A stretch of DNA of 64,000 bases from Anaerolineae bacterium (lineage in GTDB: Bacteria > Chloroflexota > Anaerolineae > Caldilineales > Caldilineaceae): the NCBI GenBank assembly GCA_030432295.1, contig JAUIHI010000003.1, positions 310,001 to 374,000 of the forward strand, written 5' to 3'. The position numbers and the translations under genes are program-made. The notes under the pieces are model-generated. The model was not told the DNA's origin and ran no database searches. It was given only the letters and a program-made list of their open reading frames with translations. How positions within the stretch are numbered: position 1 is the stretch's first letter; each line of letters begins with the position of its first letter. This document shows positions 62,786 through 64,000 of this stretch, piece after piece.

Positions 62786-64000
62786 ATGCAACAGCCTATC
62801 CAAGTCACGCCCAATCGCCGTTTTTTGCAGCGCGCCGATGGCGCACCCTTTTTCTATCTGGGCGACACCGCCTGGCAGTTGTTCCATCGGCTCAACCTGG
62901 CGGACGCGACCCACTACCTGACCAACCGGGCCGCCAAAGGATTTACGGTCATCCAGGCGGTCGCTCTCGCCGAGTTGGGCGGGCTGGATGTCCCCAACGC
63001 CAACGGGGACCTGCCCCTGTTGGACCGGGACCCGACCCGCCCCAACGAAGACTACTTCCGCCACGTGGACGCGGTGCTGGCTGCGGCCAATCAACTTGGG
63101 CTGGTGATGGGTCTGCTGCCCACCTGGGGTTCCTATTGGAAATCCACCGGCTTCAACGCGGCCCCGATCTTTACGCCGGAATCAGCCCGGGTCTATGGCC
63201 GATTTTTGGGCGAACGTTACCGGGAAAGCGACCTGATCTGGATTTTGGGAGGGGATCGCAACGCTACTGATGAAGGGGAGCGGGCGATTATCCGGGCGAT
63301 GGCCCAGGGCTTGAGCGAAGGCGACGGCGGCGTGCATCTCAAAACCTATCACCCCATCGGGCCGGGACGCTCGGCGGAGATATTCCCTGACGAGGATTGG
63401 CTGGATTTTCACATGTGCCAGACATCCCACGGCAGCCATGACCACGACAACGGCCTGCTGATCGAGGCCGATTATGCCCTCGATCCACCCAAGCCCACCC
63501 TGGACGGCGAGCCGCGCTACGAGACGATTCCGGTCGGGTTCTACTTCCAGAACCACAACCGCTACGACCGCTTTGACGCCTACGACGTCCGCCAGGCCGC
63601 CTACTGGGCAATGTTGGCGGGATCTTGCGGCCACACCTACGGCAACAATAACGTCTGGCAGATGTGGACACCCGAACAGAAGCCGGTGATCTTCGCCGAC
63701 GTCCCCTGGCAGGAAGCCATCGATCATCCGGGGGCCTTTCAGATGGGTCTGCTGCGCCGCATCTTTGAGCGATACGACTACCAGCAGCTACAGCCTGCCC
63801 CGGCGCTTGTGGTGGATGGCCCCCGCTTTGGCGGAGCCAAAATCCGAGCCGCCCTGGCCCAGGACGGCTCGTTTGCCTTTGTCTATTCACCCCAGGGCGC
63901 ACCCTTCACTGTGGCGCGCAGCCAGCTTAAAGCAGCCAGGGTGGCGGAAATCTGGTTTGACCCCCGCTATGGCGGCACCCATCAGATTCACTTGGGCGAC
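62786..64000 (+). CDS. DUF4038/GH140-type glycoside hydrolase (runs off right edge)
   Basis: The frame is open from ATG 62786 to the last base, 405 codons. It begins MQQPIQVTPNRRFLQRADG, then FFYLGDTAWQLFHRLN, NRAAKGFTVIQAVALAELGG, LVMGLLPTWGSYW, WILGGDRNATDE and GSCGHTYGNNNVWQMW. This is the TIM-barrel pattern of DUF4038 proteins, which include apiosidase-like GH140 enzymes acting on plant pectin side chains. No signal peptide is seen, so it may act in the cytoplasm on imported sugars. The C-terminal part (FAFVYSPQGAPFTV onward) begins a beta domain. Confidence 0.85.
   Translation, partial: MQQPIQVTPNRRFLQRADGAPFFYLGDTAWQLFHRLNLADATHYLTNRAAKGFTVIQAVALAELGGLDVPNANGDLPLLDRDPTRPNEDYFRHVDAVLAAANQLGLVMGLLPTWGSYWKSTGFNAAPIFTPESARVYGRFLGERYRESDLIWILGGDRNATDEGERAIIRAMAQGLSEGDGGVHLKTYHPIGPGRSAEIFPDEDWLDFHMCQTSHGSHDHDNGLLIEADYALDPPKPTLDGEPRYETIPVGFYFQNHNRYDRFDAYDVRQAAYWAMLAGSCGHTYGNNNVWQMWTPEQKPVIFADVPWQEAIDHPGAFQMGLLRRIFERYDYQQLQPAPALVVDGPRFGGAKIRAALAQDGSFAFVYSPQGAPFTVARSQLKAARVAEIWFDPRYGGTHQIHLGD

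Overview
The window looks like a chromosomal piece of a Chloroflexota bacterium, probably near Caldilineales/Anaerolineae. This is inferred from the mix of families: long Thr/Pro-rich lipoproteins, an MFS carrier with a HEAT-like tail, a RecA gene under a Bacillus-type GAAC-N4-GTTC SOS box, a DUF7010 protein and a full branched-chain amino acid ABC cassette. The GC content is fairly high, and many gaps hold hairpins or runs of short 7-8 nt tandem words.

Positions 1-28.5 kb are ordinary housekeeping and transport DNA. In order they hold a partial GAF sensor, recA with an SOS promoter, tag, lysA, a DMT exporter, a 42-residue membrane peptide, two membrane-linked glycosyltransferase-type genes, a broken TumE-like toxin with its candidate antitoxin, and mazG with a tetrapyrrole-methylase domain. 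Next come the livJ/K-H-M-G-F operon, an HSL-type esterase, MgtC, a six-PRC-barrel lipoprotein, DUF7010, tRNA-Arg(TCG), an orphan cytochrome P450 and the MFS-HEAT protein.

Positions 28.53-49.47 kb are an integrated element of about 20.9 kb. A perfect 82-bp repeat carrying a whole tRNA-Lys(CTT) gene marks both ends. A tyrosine integrase sits just inside the left end, and a 13-bp motif recurs in inverse orientation near the right end. Its left half is cargo that looks like defence: a PUA/EVE-like protein, a PLD-nuclease/SNF2 helicase, a 1090-aa Eco57I/PglX-type methylase, two multi-span membrane proteins (one with zinc ribbons), a DprA/SLOG-like protein and an HTH protein. Its right half is replication and transfer-survival genes: a RepA-like ATPase, a CHC2/Toprim primase, a SWIM zinc-finger protein, two small proteins, RadC and an ArdC-type antirestriction protease. 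Between primase and SWIM lies 1.3 kb without genes, with seven tandem units of about 118 bp, each bounded by ATTCGTA...TACGAAT-like ends. It is followed by a strong intrinsic terminator and is a candidate replication origin or non-coding RNA locus. No relaxase, T4SS or capsid genes are seen.

Positions 49.5-62.7 kb are a type I restriction-modification island. It holds hsdM and hsdS, then a tandem array of 64-bp REP/BIME hairpins interleaved with copies of the hsdS 3' end, and a REP-associated tyrosine transposase (RAYT). After these come a second, split N6-methylase/S-domain protein with a HEPN-like tail, a broken small gene, hsdR and a YgjP-type metallopeptidase. One 64-bp BIME sits in frame inside hsdM. 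The window ends in a partial DUF4038/GH140-type glycoside hydrolase.
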